Positions 8,153-17,056 of a stretch of DNA of 64,000 nucleotides are shown here, piece after piece. The notes under the pieces were generated by a model. The model did not search any database. It was not told the DNA's origin and worked only from the letters and a program-made list of their open reading frames with translations. Position 1 is the stretch's first letter. Each line of letters starts with the position of its first letter. Source of the stretch: Flavobacterium branchiicola. Lineage in GTDB: Bacteria > Bacteroidota > Bacteroidia > Flavobacteriales > Flavobacteriaceae. The stretch is taken from contig NZ_JAGYWA010000001.1 in the NCBI RefSeq assembly GCF_018383905.1, forward strand, positions 701,518-765,517, read 5' to 3'. The position numbers and the translations under genes were made by a program.

Positions 8153-10186
8153 ATGAAAGTATTAGATTTTCCTTTGGCTAAAATTACAATTTGGTTTCTT
8201 GCAGGCATAATAATGGCTTATTATGTAACGCCATCACTTTTTCCTTCATTAGTTGCTTTTTCATTAGGAGCAATTCTTTTTTCAATTTGCTGTTTTCTAG
8301 CAAAAAAACATAATAAAATAATTCCATTTTTTGGAGTTAGTACTTATTACACCTCTTTTTTTCTGGGTGTATTAGCATTATTATTTCACACCGATTCGCT
8401 TCAAAAATCTAATTATGTACATTGTAGCAAAGCTTTCAAAGCTCCTCAATATATCACATTTACGATACGCGAAAAACTAAAAAGCAATTCGTATAACGAT
8501 CGGTATACTGCATTAATAAGCCAAATTAACAATGAAAAATATCATGGAAAGATTATTGTAAACATTGCTAAAGACAGTTTAAAACCAATTATAATTGGAA
8601 ACATTATTAAGACAAAAACAACTTTGCAGCACAATCCCTCAAATAAAAACCCAAACCAATTTAATTACAGTAAATACTTAGCCGACAGACAAATATTTGC
8701 CCAGATATTTGTAAATAAATCAGAAATAAGCATTAATAAAAAACTGAAAAAAGATATTTGGTACTATTCCGGATGTCTACATAGACGTATTATCAGAAAC
8801 CTGCAAAAAGCACATTTTAATGCTGCCGAAATGAATGTTGCACTTGCCCTAATTCTGGGACAGCAACAGGAAATCTTGCCAGAAATTATTCAGGATTATC
8901 AATATTCAGGCGCAACGCATATTTTATCTGTATCGGGTTTGCATGTTGGTTTTATAATGCTGTTTATTAATTTTATTTTAAAACCAATTCCAAACACCCG
9001 GAAAGGATCTTTTATAAAACTCTTTAGTGTTTTGATCTCATTAGGAGCCTTTGCCGTTATTTCAGGCTTGTCTCCATCTGTATTGCGTTCTGTTGTAATG
9101 TTTTCGTTTGTCGCTACAGGAAATCATCTTAGAAGAAGCGGAAACATTTATCACACTTTACTTGTTTCTCTATTTCTAATATTGTTATTCGAACCTTACT
9201 TCCTGTTTGATGTTGGATTTCAATTAAGTTATATCGCCTTATTTTTTATTATCTGGCTGCAACCTTTATTAAAAAAGATCTGGTCTCCAAAAAGCAAGTT
9301 TCTCGTTTATATTTGGGATGCACTAACTGTTTCTTTTGCGGCACAAATTGGCGCATTCCCCTTATGTTTGTATTATTTTCATCAGTTTCCAGGACTTTTC
9401 TTTGTGACTAATATTGCCATAATACCCGTTTTATCATTCATAATGATAGCCGGAATTATCGTTATGATTTTTGCCGTTTTTACTTCGCCTCCAGATTTTT
9501 TAGTTTTTATTTTTGAAAAAAGCATTTATTTCTTAAACGAAATCATCCATTGGGTAGCTTCTTTTGAATCCTTTGTTATACTTGACATCAGTTTTAATTT
9601 TTATTATCTCGTAACATTTTACTTCTTCATCTTCTCAACAATAATCTGGTTTCTAAAACCAAACTTCAACAAACTTACCTTTGTCTTAATAACAATAATT
9701 TTAATGCAATTTTCTTTTATCGTCACTAAGAAAGAAATAGAAAACCAGCAAGAACTAATTGTCTACAATACAAAAGGAAAAACACTTATCAGCGAAAAGG
9801 CAGGCAAAAAAATTAGAATCTTTTCTACTGATACGCTTATCCTGAACGGATCAAAAGACTATACTTTAAACAATTATATAGTTGGAAATTATGGGCAACT
9901 AGAAGCGGCAAATAAAATGCGTAACCTACTTTTTTATAAAGGCAAAAAGGTTTTCATAATTGATAGTAGCGGAATTTACAACTCTAAAATTCAGCCGGAT
10001 ATTTTACTCTTAATTCAAAATCCAAAAGTAAACTTAGAACGCGTACTGAAAGAAATACATCCAAAAATTGTAATTGCCGATGCATCAAATTCATATAAAA
10101 TTCAGAAAACTTGGAAAGCAACCTGCATCAAAAAAAATATCCCTTTTCATGCCACAGCCGAAAAGGGATTCTACAAATTAAATTAA
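8153..10186 (+). CDS. ComEC/Rec2 family DNA-uptake channel protein
   Basis: A polytopic inner-membrane protein of the ComEC/Rec2 family, which carries single-stranded DNA across the membrane in natural transformation. The N-terminal soluble DUF4131-type region lies between early membrane helices (about residues 25-180). The Competence domain with the ILSVSGLHVGF motif follows at about residues 215-490. The C-terminal part (about 530-677) corresponds to the metallo-beta-lactamase-like region, but I see no HxHxDH metal motif, so it is a short, apparently non-catalytic version. It is 46 bases downstream of the NlpC gene and convergent with the next gene. Confidence 0.88.
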   Translation: MKVLDFPLAKITIWFLAGIIMAYYVTPSLFPSLVAFSLGAILFSICCFLAKKHNKIIPFFGVSTYYTSFFLGVLALLFHTDSLQKSNYVHCSKAFKAPQYITFTIREKLKSNSYNDRYTALISQINNEKYHGKIIVNIAKDSLKPIIIGNIIKTKTTLQHNPSNKNPNQFNYSKYLADRQIFAQIFVNKSEISINKKLKKDIWYYSGCLHRRIIRNLQKAHFNAAEMNVALALILGQQQEILPEIIQDYQYSGATHILSVSGLHVGFIMLFINFILKPIPNTRKGSFIKLFSVLISLGAFAVISGLSPSVLRSVVMFSFVATGNHLRRSGNIYHTLLVSLFLILLFEPYFLFDVGFQLSYIALFFIIWLQPLLKKIWSPKSKFLVYIWDALTVSFAAQIGAFPLCLYYFHQFPGLFFVTNIAIIPVLSFIMIAGIIVMIFAVFTSPPDFLVFIFEKSIYFLNEIIHWVASFESFVILDISFNFYYLVTFYFFIFSTIIWFLKPNFNKLTFVLITIILMQFSFIVTKKEIENQQELIVYNTKGKTLISEKAGKKIRIFSTDTLILNGSKDYTLNNYIVGNYGQLEAANKMRNLLFYKGKKVFIIDSSGIYNSKIQPDILLLIQNPKVNLERVLKEIHPKIVIADASNSYKIQKTWKATCIKKNIPFHATAEKGFYKLN

Positions 10187-10207
10187 TATAATCTAATTCA
10201 ACAGTTT

Positions 10208-10660
10208 TCATTCACTTGGATGCAAAATTGCATTTGATTCTGCAATCCACGCCTTTGCTCCTCCTGGCTTATAGGATAATTTTCCTAAAGCACTAAAAGT
10301 CGTTTTGCTTTTTCTGATGGAAGCACTAGCAAAACAAACTTCCGGAAGTTCTTCAACTCCAAAGGCATTTTTAAGTTTGATGTTTTGTTCTTTATCACTG
10401 TCTGAAGCAGAGCTATCAGATAAATCCAGTTTTACCAGAATAACATTATCACGTGACCACACGGCAAAATCCGGGGTTTTAAATATTTCATTCTGAAGAT
10501 TTTCTGGTACACCTGAGGCAGTGAATAAAATTAACATTGGTCTTCTTTGTTCATTGCTTATTGCAATTGCATCAGTCATGTTTGTTCTCCAAACTAAATT
10601 CTGTGCCTTCATAAAAAATGAACCAAAAAAGAACAGTAGGATAAGTAATTTTTTAGTCAT
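10208..10660 (-). CDS. thioredoxin-fold protein lacking the CxxC active site
   Basis: A 150-residue secreted thioredoxin-like protein, clearly paralogous to the gene at 10882-11358. They share the signal-peptide layout, the W-T-AI-SN segment, the RLQNE/NLQNE-KTP block and the C-terminal GG-AW. In the position of the paralog's CGWC this protein reads SGVPENLQ, so both redox cysteines are gone and it cannot be a classical thiol oxidoreductase. The start is placed at the ATG giving a clean signal peptide ending MKAQ. A longer reading to 10702 has no signal advantage. It may be a binding or structural derivative, function unknown. Confidence 0.85.
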   Translation of the reverse strand: MTKKLLILLFFFGSFFMKAQNLVWRTNMTDAIAISNEQRRPMLILFTASGVPENLQNEIFKTPDFAVWSRDNVILVKLDLSDSSASDSDKEQNIKLKNAFGVEELPEVCFASASIRKSKTTFSALGKLSYKPGGAKAWIAESNAILHPSE

Positions 10661-10824
10661 ACTATATTGGTTTTGGTTAGAATAGCAAGACGAAATTAAC
10701 ATTATATTTTAATTATCCAATTTTTATTAATACAAAAAATACATAATATGTTTTTTTTCAAACATTAAAATATCAAATACATAATTTACCCAAATTAAAG
10801 AAAACTTTTTCTTACTAAAGCATA

Positions 10825-10864
10825 AAAAAAAGCTCCTTGCACAATATGCGCAAGGAGCTTTTTT
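10825..10864 (-). terminator. intrinsic terminator between the two thioredoxin-fold genes
   Basis: The arms AAGCTCCTTGC (10831-10841) and GCAAGGAGCTT (10851-10861) flanked by A and T runs form a strong stem. It ends the transcript of the upstream minus-strand gene and separates the two paralogs. Confidence 0.88.
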
Positions 10865-10881
10865 AATTTTATATTTTATTC

Positions 10882-11358
10882 TTAAGACTTCTTTGGAGGA
10901 TTGATAATTCCGTCCGCAACTGTTAGCCAAGCTGTTGGTCCGCCTGCAACATAACCAGTCTGACCAAGGCCTTTAAAATTAACTTTTCCGTCTTTAGATT
11001 CTGCACTTGTAAAATAAACCGTTGGAAAACCCTGAATTCCGAAAGCTTGCTGCAATTCGTTATTCTGATTTTTCAATTCCGGGGACTGCGCTGTTCTTCT
11101 TGGATAATCCAATTCAACTAAAATAACATTATCAGTAGCCCATTTTTTAAATTCAGGTGTTTTCAAAACTTCATTTTGTAAACGAATACACCATCCACAC
11201 CAGTCACTTCCGGTAAAAAACATCAGTAATGGTTTATGCACATTATTACTCACCGTAATAGCTTCCCTTACATCTGTATACCATTTCAGTTCTTTGTCCT
11301 GAGCCTGTGTTACAAGAGCTCCAACAAAAAATAACGCTACTAGAAATATTCTTTTCAT
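10882..11358 (-). CDS. secreted thioredoxin family protein (CGWC)
   Basis: A 158-residue thioredoxin-fold protein with an N-terminal signal peptide (ending TQAQD) and an intact CxxC motif in SDWCGWCIRLQ. The conserved cis-Pro region follows in IQGFPTVYF. It is probably a periplasmic thiol reductase or oxidase. The start at 11358 (MKRIF) is preferred over 11376 because it gives a normal signal peptide. A terminator directly downstream separates it from its cysteine-less paralog. The partner protein is not shown by the sequence. Confidence 0.9.
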   Translation of the reverse strand: MKRIFLVALFFVGALVTQAQDKELKWYTDVREAITVSNNVHKPLLMFFTGSDWCGWCIRLQNEVLKTPEFKKWATDNVILVELDYPRRTAQSPELKNQNNELQQAFGIQGFPTVYFTSAESKDGKVNFKGLGQTGYVAGGPTAWLTVADGIINPPKKS

Positions 11359-11408
11359 ACTGTTTTTATTTACCACAAATTTAAATAAAAAAGAGTCACA
11401 AAATTGAT

Positions 11409-12893
11409 CTATTTAACTTCCTGCATTAATTTTTTAATCAAAGGAGTCGTAATAATTAAAACTACACCTGCAACAAGAGAATAAACAGCCAAATCATAAT
11501 ACCCATCAGTATAAGCAATAAGCTTTGACATCAAAGTTGTACCTGTATTAGCATTTGACATTTCAGATCCTAGTTTTCCTGCAGCTAATTGTCCAAAAGC
11601 ACTAGACAAAAACCAAAGCCCCATCATCATTCCAAAAAGACGTTTAGGCGAAAGTTTTGTAATTACCGACATACCAATTGGTCCAATACATAATTCCCCA
11701 AGTGTGTAAACTAAATATCCTAATGCAAAAACATTTAATGAACTCAATCCTTCCGGATTAACAAAAAATCTTGCACTATAAAAAATGAAAAATCCAGCTG
11801 CTAATAAAACAAATGAAAGTCCAAATTTAATTACCGTATTTGGTTCAATTTTTCTTTTGTACATAAATATCCAAAGTAAACCAACAAGTGGACTAAAAAT
11901 AATAACGTACATTGAATTTATACTATTGTTAACCACATTTGGATCAATGTTGAAAAACAATAATTTGTTTGTTAAATTATCTTTTGCAAACAAAGAAAGT
12001 GATCCTCCTGATTGCTCAGAAATAGCCATAAACATAAAATATCCAAAAATAAATATAAATGCCGCCAGTAACTTGTATTGCTGATTTCTGTCTTTAATTC
12101 TCAATAATTCATATAAGAAATAACCAATAGCAATAGTTCCGATTGTGTACATAAAATAGTCTGTATAATCAGAATTGATCACCATTATGTATATAAGAGG
12201 AATAACTAACAATGATCCTACATAAACCGCAATTTCATAAGATTTTCTTTTTGATGGTGTTTCATTTTCCAAAGGCGAATTTCCTATTGGCGCTAAATAT
12301 TTTTTAGTTAAAAGAAAGGTCACCACTCCGATAATCATTACAATCGCTGAAGAAAGAAAACACAAACTCCATGAATAATTTTTTCCTAAATAAATCGGAA
12401 TCGCACCACCAAGCATTCCTCCAATATTAATTCCGGCATAAAACAATCCGTAACCAGCATCTCTTCTTCCGTCGTTTTCATGGTACAATTCACCTACCAT
12501 GGAAGAAACGTTTGGTTTAAAAAATCCAGTTCCTATAATTGAAAGCGTAATTCCATAATAAAAGAAATCATGTGGAGATGCGGCGATAAGCAAGTTTCCT
12601 AAAATCATTACAATTCCTCCGAAAAGTAATGACTTTTTAAATCCAAGTATTTTATCAGCAAAAATTCCACCAATAAAAGTAAACGCATAAACAAATGCCT
12701 GAATTGCACCGTATTGAAGATTCGCTTTTCCTTCAAGTAAACCCAATTGATCTACCATGAAAAATGCCAAAACCCCACGCATTCCGTAGAAACAAAAACG
12801 CTCCCACATTTCAACTAAAAACAAATACCACAATTGCTTCGGGTATTTACCTTCAAAATTTTGAATTTCTTCTAAACTTAAATTTTGTTCCAT
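11409..12893 (-). CDS. POT family proton-dependent oligopeptide transporter
   Basis: An inner-membrane major-facilitator transporter that imports di- and tripeptides with protons. The POT signatures are seen: EMWERFCFYGMRG in helix 1 (the ExxERFxYY motif), FADKILGFKK, and GLFYAGINIGGMLGG. About 12-14 hydrophobic segments are spread over 494 residues, the usual size. A second POT gene and a DPP4-like dipeptidyl peptidase lie directly upstream on the same strand, which fits uptake of the dipeptides they release. A terminator hairpin lies 33 bases upstream of the ATG, so it may have its own promoter or depend on read-through. Confidence 0.93.
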   Translation of the reverse strand: MEQNLSLEEIQNFEGKYPKQLWYLFLVEMWERFCFYGMRGVLAFFMVDQLGLLEGKANLQYGAIQAFVYAFTFIGGIFADKILGFKKSLLFGGIVMILGNLLIAASPHDFFYYGITLSIIGTGFFKPNVSSMVGELYHENDGRRDAGYGLFYAGINIGGMLGGAIPIYLGKNYSWSLCFLSSAIVMIIGVVTFLLTKKYLAPIGNSPLENETPSKRKSYEIAVYVGSLLVIPLIYIMVINSDYTDYFMYTIGTIAIGYFLYELLRIKDRNQQYKLLAAFIFIFGYFMFMAISEQSGGSLSLFAKDNLTNKLLFFNIDPNVVNNSINSMYVIIFSPLVGLLWIFMYKRKIEPNTVIKFGLSFVLLAAGFFIFYSARFFVNPEGLSSLNVFALGYLVYTLGELCIGPIGMSVITKLSPKRLFGMMMGLWFLSSAFGQLAAGKLGSEMSNANTGTTLMSKLIAYTDGYYDLAVYSLVAGVVLIITTPLIKKLMQEVK

Positions 12894-12925
12894 TATAAAC
12901 TTTCTTTTTTAAAGTAGATTTATAC

Positions 12926-12965
12926 AAAACATCATCTTTCGGTAAAAACCAAAAGATGATGTTTT
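12926..12965 (-). terminator. intrinsic terminator between the two POT genes
   Basis: The arms AAAACATCATCTTT (12926-12939) and AAAGATGATGTTTT (12952-12965) form a long AT-rich stem just downstream of the POT gene at 12992. Confidence 0.75.
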
Positions 12966-12991
12966 ATATTTTTTTATTCTATCCGATTATA

Positions 12992-14677
12992 TTATCTAAC
13001 ACCGTGCATCATTTTTTTCAAAAATGGAGTCAAAGCAAATAATATAATTGCTGCGATACCTGTAAGCACCACAAACACCATGAAAAACTCATATAGATTA
13101 TGAATTTCGAATCCTGCAAAAAAGTGGTTTGCATCACTAATCTGATGTTTTTCTAAAAGTGCCAATTGCTCTGCAGTTGGTGTTATTTTTTTATCTAAAA
13201 CAGCCTGAAGATCGATTCCTAATTCTTTTGCTTTTGCAAATTTATCTCCTGTAGCAGGCAAGATAGATCCTAAAGTCCCTCCTAAAGCATAACCTGATGC
13301 ATTTGACAAAAAGAATACTCCGTACAATAATGAAGCGAAACGTTTTGGAGATAATTTACCAACCAATGACAATCCGATTGGAGACAAACATAACTCAGCA
13401 CATGTATTTAAGAAATATAACAAGATAAGCCACTTAACTAAAAGCAAACCAGAAGTTCCGATATAAGAAACCTGAGTTGCAATCATAAAGAAACTTAATG
13501 AGATCACTACTAAACCAACAGCCAGTTTTACAGGAGAAATTGGTTCTTTTCCTTTAGCTCGTAAAGTATCCCATAAAATACTAAATGGAACTGCTAAAAC
13601 AACAACAAATAGTCCGTTAAAAATCTGAACCATTGATGGAGGCATTTGCCATCCAAAGAAGTTTCTGTCTGTTTGGTTATCTGCAATAAAAGTCAAAGAT
13701 GAACCCGCTTGCTCAAAAGCAGCCCAGAAGAAAATAATAAAGAACGAAACAATATAAATAACTATAATTCTGTCTCTTTCAATTTTAGTCAAAGAAGTAT
13801 CCGAAATAATTAATCCCGCCAATGATAATCCACTAGAATAAATCAAAGTATAAATTAAATTCTGACCTACTACGTAATGAAAAAAGAATCCTAAACCAAT
13901 AAATGCTAATCCGGCAATCAATAAAGCTTTATTAGAAAAATTAGCTTTTTGTGCTTCTCCTTCTTCAAAATCTGAAGCATCATTTTTAGAAGGCAAACCC
14001 CCTAATGGTTTTCCTTCTGGAGAAACTACATATTTATTTTTCAAGAAGTAAAAAAGAACAGTTCCTAAAAGCATTGCAACAGAAGCCGCAAGGAATCCCC
14101 ATCTAAAAGCATGAATATCTCTAATTCCGCCAGCATCTTTAACATCTCCTAATAAAGGACAAATAGACTGACCTAAAAAAGCTCCGATGTTAATTCCCAT
14201 ATAGAAAATAGTAAAAGCACTATCTAATTTTGTTTTTTCCTGTTTAGGATACAAACTTCCAACCATACTTGAAATGTTTGGTTTAAAGAATCCGTTACCA
14301 AAAACGATAACTCCTAATGCAGAATACATAATGGCTTTAGCCAATCCTAAATTAGATTCAAAAACGCTTCCGCTGGTAAACAACAACATTTGTCCAATTG
14401 CCATAAGCAATCCACCTAAAAGGATACAATTTCTGTTTCCTAAAAAACGGTCGGCAACAAAACCTCCTAACATAGGAGTTAAATAACAAAGTCCAAGAAA
14501 ACCTCCATAAATTAAGGAAGCTTCTTCTTCCTTCATTAATAATGAGTTCACAAGAAATAAAGTCAACAAAGCTCGCATTCCATAAAAATTGAATCGCTCC
14601 CACATCTCCGTTCCAAATAATACCCAAAGTCCTTTTGGATGCGCAGTTTTTACTTGAGTTTCTCCCATATTATTCAT
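12992..14677 (-). CDS. POT family proton-dependent oligopeptide transporter
   Basis: Second peptide/proton symporter of the POT/PTR family, paralogous to the gene at 11409. It has the EMWERFNFYGMRA helix-1 motif, ADRFLGNRN and FTIFYMGINIGAFLG. It is 561 residues because of a larger soluble segment near residues 495-530, before the last membrane helices, and a hydrophilic linker near residues 220-250. An alternative start at 14668 (MGETQ) is equally plausible. It lies 27 bases after the DPP4-like gene and is very likely cotranscribed with it, which couples extracellular dipeptide release to import. Confidence 0.93.
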   Translation of the reverse strand: MNNMGETQVKTAHPKGLWVLFGTEMWERFNFYGMRALLTLFLVNSLLMKEEEASLIYGGFLGLCYLTPMLGGFVADRFLGNRNCILLGGLLMAIGQMLLFTSGSVFESNLGLAKAIMYSALGVIVFGNGFFKPNISSMVGSLYPKQEKTKLDSAFTIFYMGINIGAFLGQSICPLLGDVKDAGGIRDIHAFRWGFLAASVAMLLGTVLFYFLKNKYVVSPEGKPLGGLPSKNDASDFEEGEAQKANFSNKALLIAGLAFIGLGFFFHYVVGQNLIYTLIYSSGLSLAGLIISDTSLTKIERDRIIVIYIVSFFIIFFWAAFEQAGSSLTFIADNQTDRNFFGWQMPPSMVQIFNGLFVVVLAVPFSILWDTLRAKGKEPISPVKLAVGLVVISLSFFMIATQVSYIGTSGLLLVKWLILLYFLNTCAELCLSPIGLSLVGKLSPKRFASLLYGVFFLSNASGYALGGTLGSILPATGDKFAKAKELGIDLQAVLDKKITPTAEQLALLEKHQISDANHFFAGFEIHNLYEFFMVFVVLTGIAAIILFALTPFLKKMMHGVR

Positions 14678-14704
14678 TATTATATTAAGGTTAATTGATT
14701 TAGA

Positions 14705-16876
14705 TTATAAATTTTCTTTGATAAAATTAGTCATTTTGTTATACAACTGAATTCTTGTTTTTCCGCCATAAATACCGTGGTTTTTATCTGGATAAATTTG
14801 AGAATCGAATTGTTTATTTGCCTGAATTAAAGCTTCCATCATTTGCATTGAATTCTGAACATGAACGTTATCATCACCAGAACCGTGAATTAATAAAAAC
14901 TTACCTTTTAATTTATCAACATGATTTATTGGAGAGTTCTGATCGTATCCGCTTGCATTTTCCTGAGGAGTCTGCATGTATCGCTCTGTATAAACACTGT
15001 CATAAAATCTCCAGTTTGTTACCGGAGCAACAGCGATTGCCATTTTGAATACGTCATTTCCTTGAAAGATACAGTTAGAGGCCATAAAACCACCATAACT
15101 CCATCCGAAGATTCCAATTCTTGAAGCATCAACATAAGAATATCCTCCAATTACTTTTGCAGCGTCAATCTGATCTTCTACTTCGTATTTCCCTAATTCT
15201 TTCTGAGTTACTTTTTTGAAATCAGCACCTTTAAAACCTGTTCCTCTACCATCAACACAAGCTACAATATAACCTTGTTGTGTAAGAGATAAAAACCAAT
15301 AATCATCACTATTGTTCCAATCATTGTTTACTTGTTGTGATCCCGGACCAGAATATTGGTACATGAAAACCGGATATTTTTTTGAAGGATCAAAATCTTT
15401 TGGTTTTAAAATCCATGCATTAAGTTCGTTTCCTTTCGCTGTTTTTAATACGATGAATTCTTTTGCAGGAAGATTATATGCTTTCAATTTATCAGCAAGA
15501 GCCTGATTGTTTTCGATAACCTGGATTTCTTTTCCTGTTTTAGCCTCGTTTAAAGTATAAGTTGTAGGCTGTAAATTACTTGAAAAAGTATTAATGAAGT
15601 ATTGGAAATTTGGGCTAAAAGTAGCTGTACTTGTTCCAACTTTTGAAGTTAAACGTACTTTGTTTTTTCCGTCTAAACCAATTCTGTAAATATCTCTGTT
15701 GATAGAACCATTTTCTGTAGACTGATAGAAAATAGTTTTTGTTTTTTCGTCTAAACCGTAGTATGAAACCACTTCCCAGTTACCTTTTGTAACCTGATTT
15801 TTAAGTTTTCCTGTTTTATCATAAACATAAATATGATTAAAACCGTCTTTTTCGCTTGTCCAGATAAAACTGTTATCTTTTAAGAAAGTCAAATTATCAG
15901 TAATATCAACGTAAGCTTTATCTTTTTCATTCAAAATAACTTTTGCTGCCGCAGTTGTTCCGTCAACAAATAATAAATCAAGATTGTCCTGGTGGCGGTT
16001 TAAAACCTGAGCAGACAATACATTAGCATCATTTGTCCATTTTAATCTTGCAATATAAAAGTCATTATAATTACCTAAATCAACTTTTTTAGTACTATTT
16101 CCAACTGCATCATATACATGTAAAGAAACTACTGAATTCTTTTCTCCTGCTTTTGGATATTTAAAAGTTTCAATTGTTGGGTATAAATCTTTATGAAACA
16201 TTGACATAGAAAACTCAGGAACAGCGCTTTCATCAAAACGGATGTAAGCTAATTTTTTGCTGTCTGCACTCCAGTCAAAAGCCCGCACAAAAGCAAATTC
16301 TTCTTCATAAACCCAATCCGTAATACCATTAATAACAGCATTTTTCTTTCCGTCAGTTGTAACGGCAGTAGATTTTTTTGAGGCTAAATCATATACATAA
16401 AGATTATTTTCTCTTGCATAAGCGATTTTAGTTCCGTCTGGTGAGAAAGTTGGCTCCTGAATTTGAAAATCAAAAAGTTTTGTTAGTGATTTTGAAGCGA
16501 TATCGTATAAAAAATAATCGGCAGTAAATGAATGACGGAATATTTTATTGGTATGAGAAGCAATTAAAATCTTTTTTTCTGAAGCATCGAAGATATAACT
16601 GTCAATTCCGCCGGCAAGTTCTTTGTGATTTTTTGAATCAACTAAGTTAGATACCTTTTTTAAAGTTGCAAAGTCGTATAAATCAATCTGCATGCTCCTT
16701 GTTGACTGGTCTACATTTAAAACCGTGTATTGATCAGTATTTTTTAAAGATTGCAATTCGTCCATTCCTTTTGCCTTGAATGCACCGCTATAAATGCTTT
16801 CAACAGTAATTTTTTGTTGACCAAAAACAGTCGAAACAAATAACAAAAGCATTACAGTAATTTTACTTGTATTCAT
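14705..16876 (-). CDS. dipeptidyl-peptidase IV-like S9 serine peptidase
   Basis: A secreted prolyl-oligopeptidase-family (S9B) enzyme that removes dipeptides, typically Xaa-Pro or Xaa-Ala, from peptide N termini. A signal peptide (ending VFGQ) leads into a beta-propeller domain (about residues 40-470) and an alpha/beta-hydrolase domain (about 480-723). The triad is visible: Ser593 in GWSYGG, the Asp in GSGDDNVH (668/669) and His700 in KNHGIYGG. The propeller Glu-Glu motif that binds the substrate amino terminus is in VYEEEFA. The length of 723 is typical. It heads an operon with POT transporters and is divergent from the HMG-CoA reductase gene. Confidence 0.94.
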   Translation of the reverse strand: MNTSKITVMLLLFVSTVFGQQKITVESIYSGAFKAKGMDELQSLKNTDQYTVLNVDQSTRSMQIDLYDFATLKKVSNLVDSKNHKELAGGIDSYIFDASEKKILIASHTNKIFRHSFTADYFLYDIASKSLTKLFDFQIQEPTFSPDGTKIAYARENNLYVYDLASKKSTAVTTDGKKNAVINGITDWVYEEEFAFVRAFDWSADSKKLAYIRFDESAVPEFSMSMFHKDLYPTIETFKYPKAGEKNSVVSLHVYDAVGNSTKKVDLGNYNDFYIARLKWTNDANVLSAQVLNRHQDNLDLLFVDGTTAAAKVILNEKDKAYVDITDNLTFLKDNSFIWTSEKDGFNHIYVYDKTGKLKNQVTKGNWEVVSYYGLDEKTKTIFYQSTENGSINRDIYRIGLDGKNKVRLTSKVGTSTATFSPNFQYFINTFSSNLQPTTYTLNEAKTGKEIQVIENNQALADKLKAYNLPAKEFIVLKTAKGNELNAWILKPKDFDPSKKYPVFMYQYSGPGSQQVNNDWNNSDDYWFLSLTQQGYIVACVDGRGTGFKGADFKKVTQKELGKYEVEDQIDAAKVIGGYSYVDASRIGIFGWSYGGFMASNCIFQGNDVFKMAIAVAPVTNWRFYDSVYTERYMQTPQENASGYDQNSPINHVDKLKGKFLLIHGSGDDNVHVQNSMQMMEALIQANKQFDSQIYPDKNHGIYGGKTRIQLYNKMTNFIKENL

Positions 16877-16995
16877 TAGAATTATTTAATTTTAAAAAAG
16901 AGCCCAATTTTAGTAAAAAAAATAAACATAATACACATTATAAGTGTTAAATGTTAAAAAAAATAACGATTGCGTATTTTCCTCTTTCAAATACA

Positions 16996-17027
16996 TTGCA
17001 ATGAAAACTCTTAAAATAGTATCTTTG
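16996..17027 (+). promoter_or_regulatory. promoter of the HMG-CoA reductase gene
   Basis: TTG (16996-16998) and TATCTTTG (17020-17027), separated by 21 bases, match the Bacteroidota vegetative promoter. The ATG follows 29 bases later. Confidence 0.6.
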
Positions 17028-17056
17028 CAGCAACATTATTATTTAATATACTGAGA

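Noticed and set aside
14755..15124. Open frames on the plus strand inside the DPP4-like gene
   Set aside because: They are opposite-strand shadows of a well-supported gene, with no family motif.
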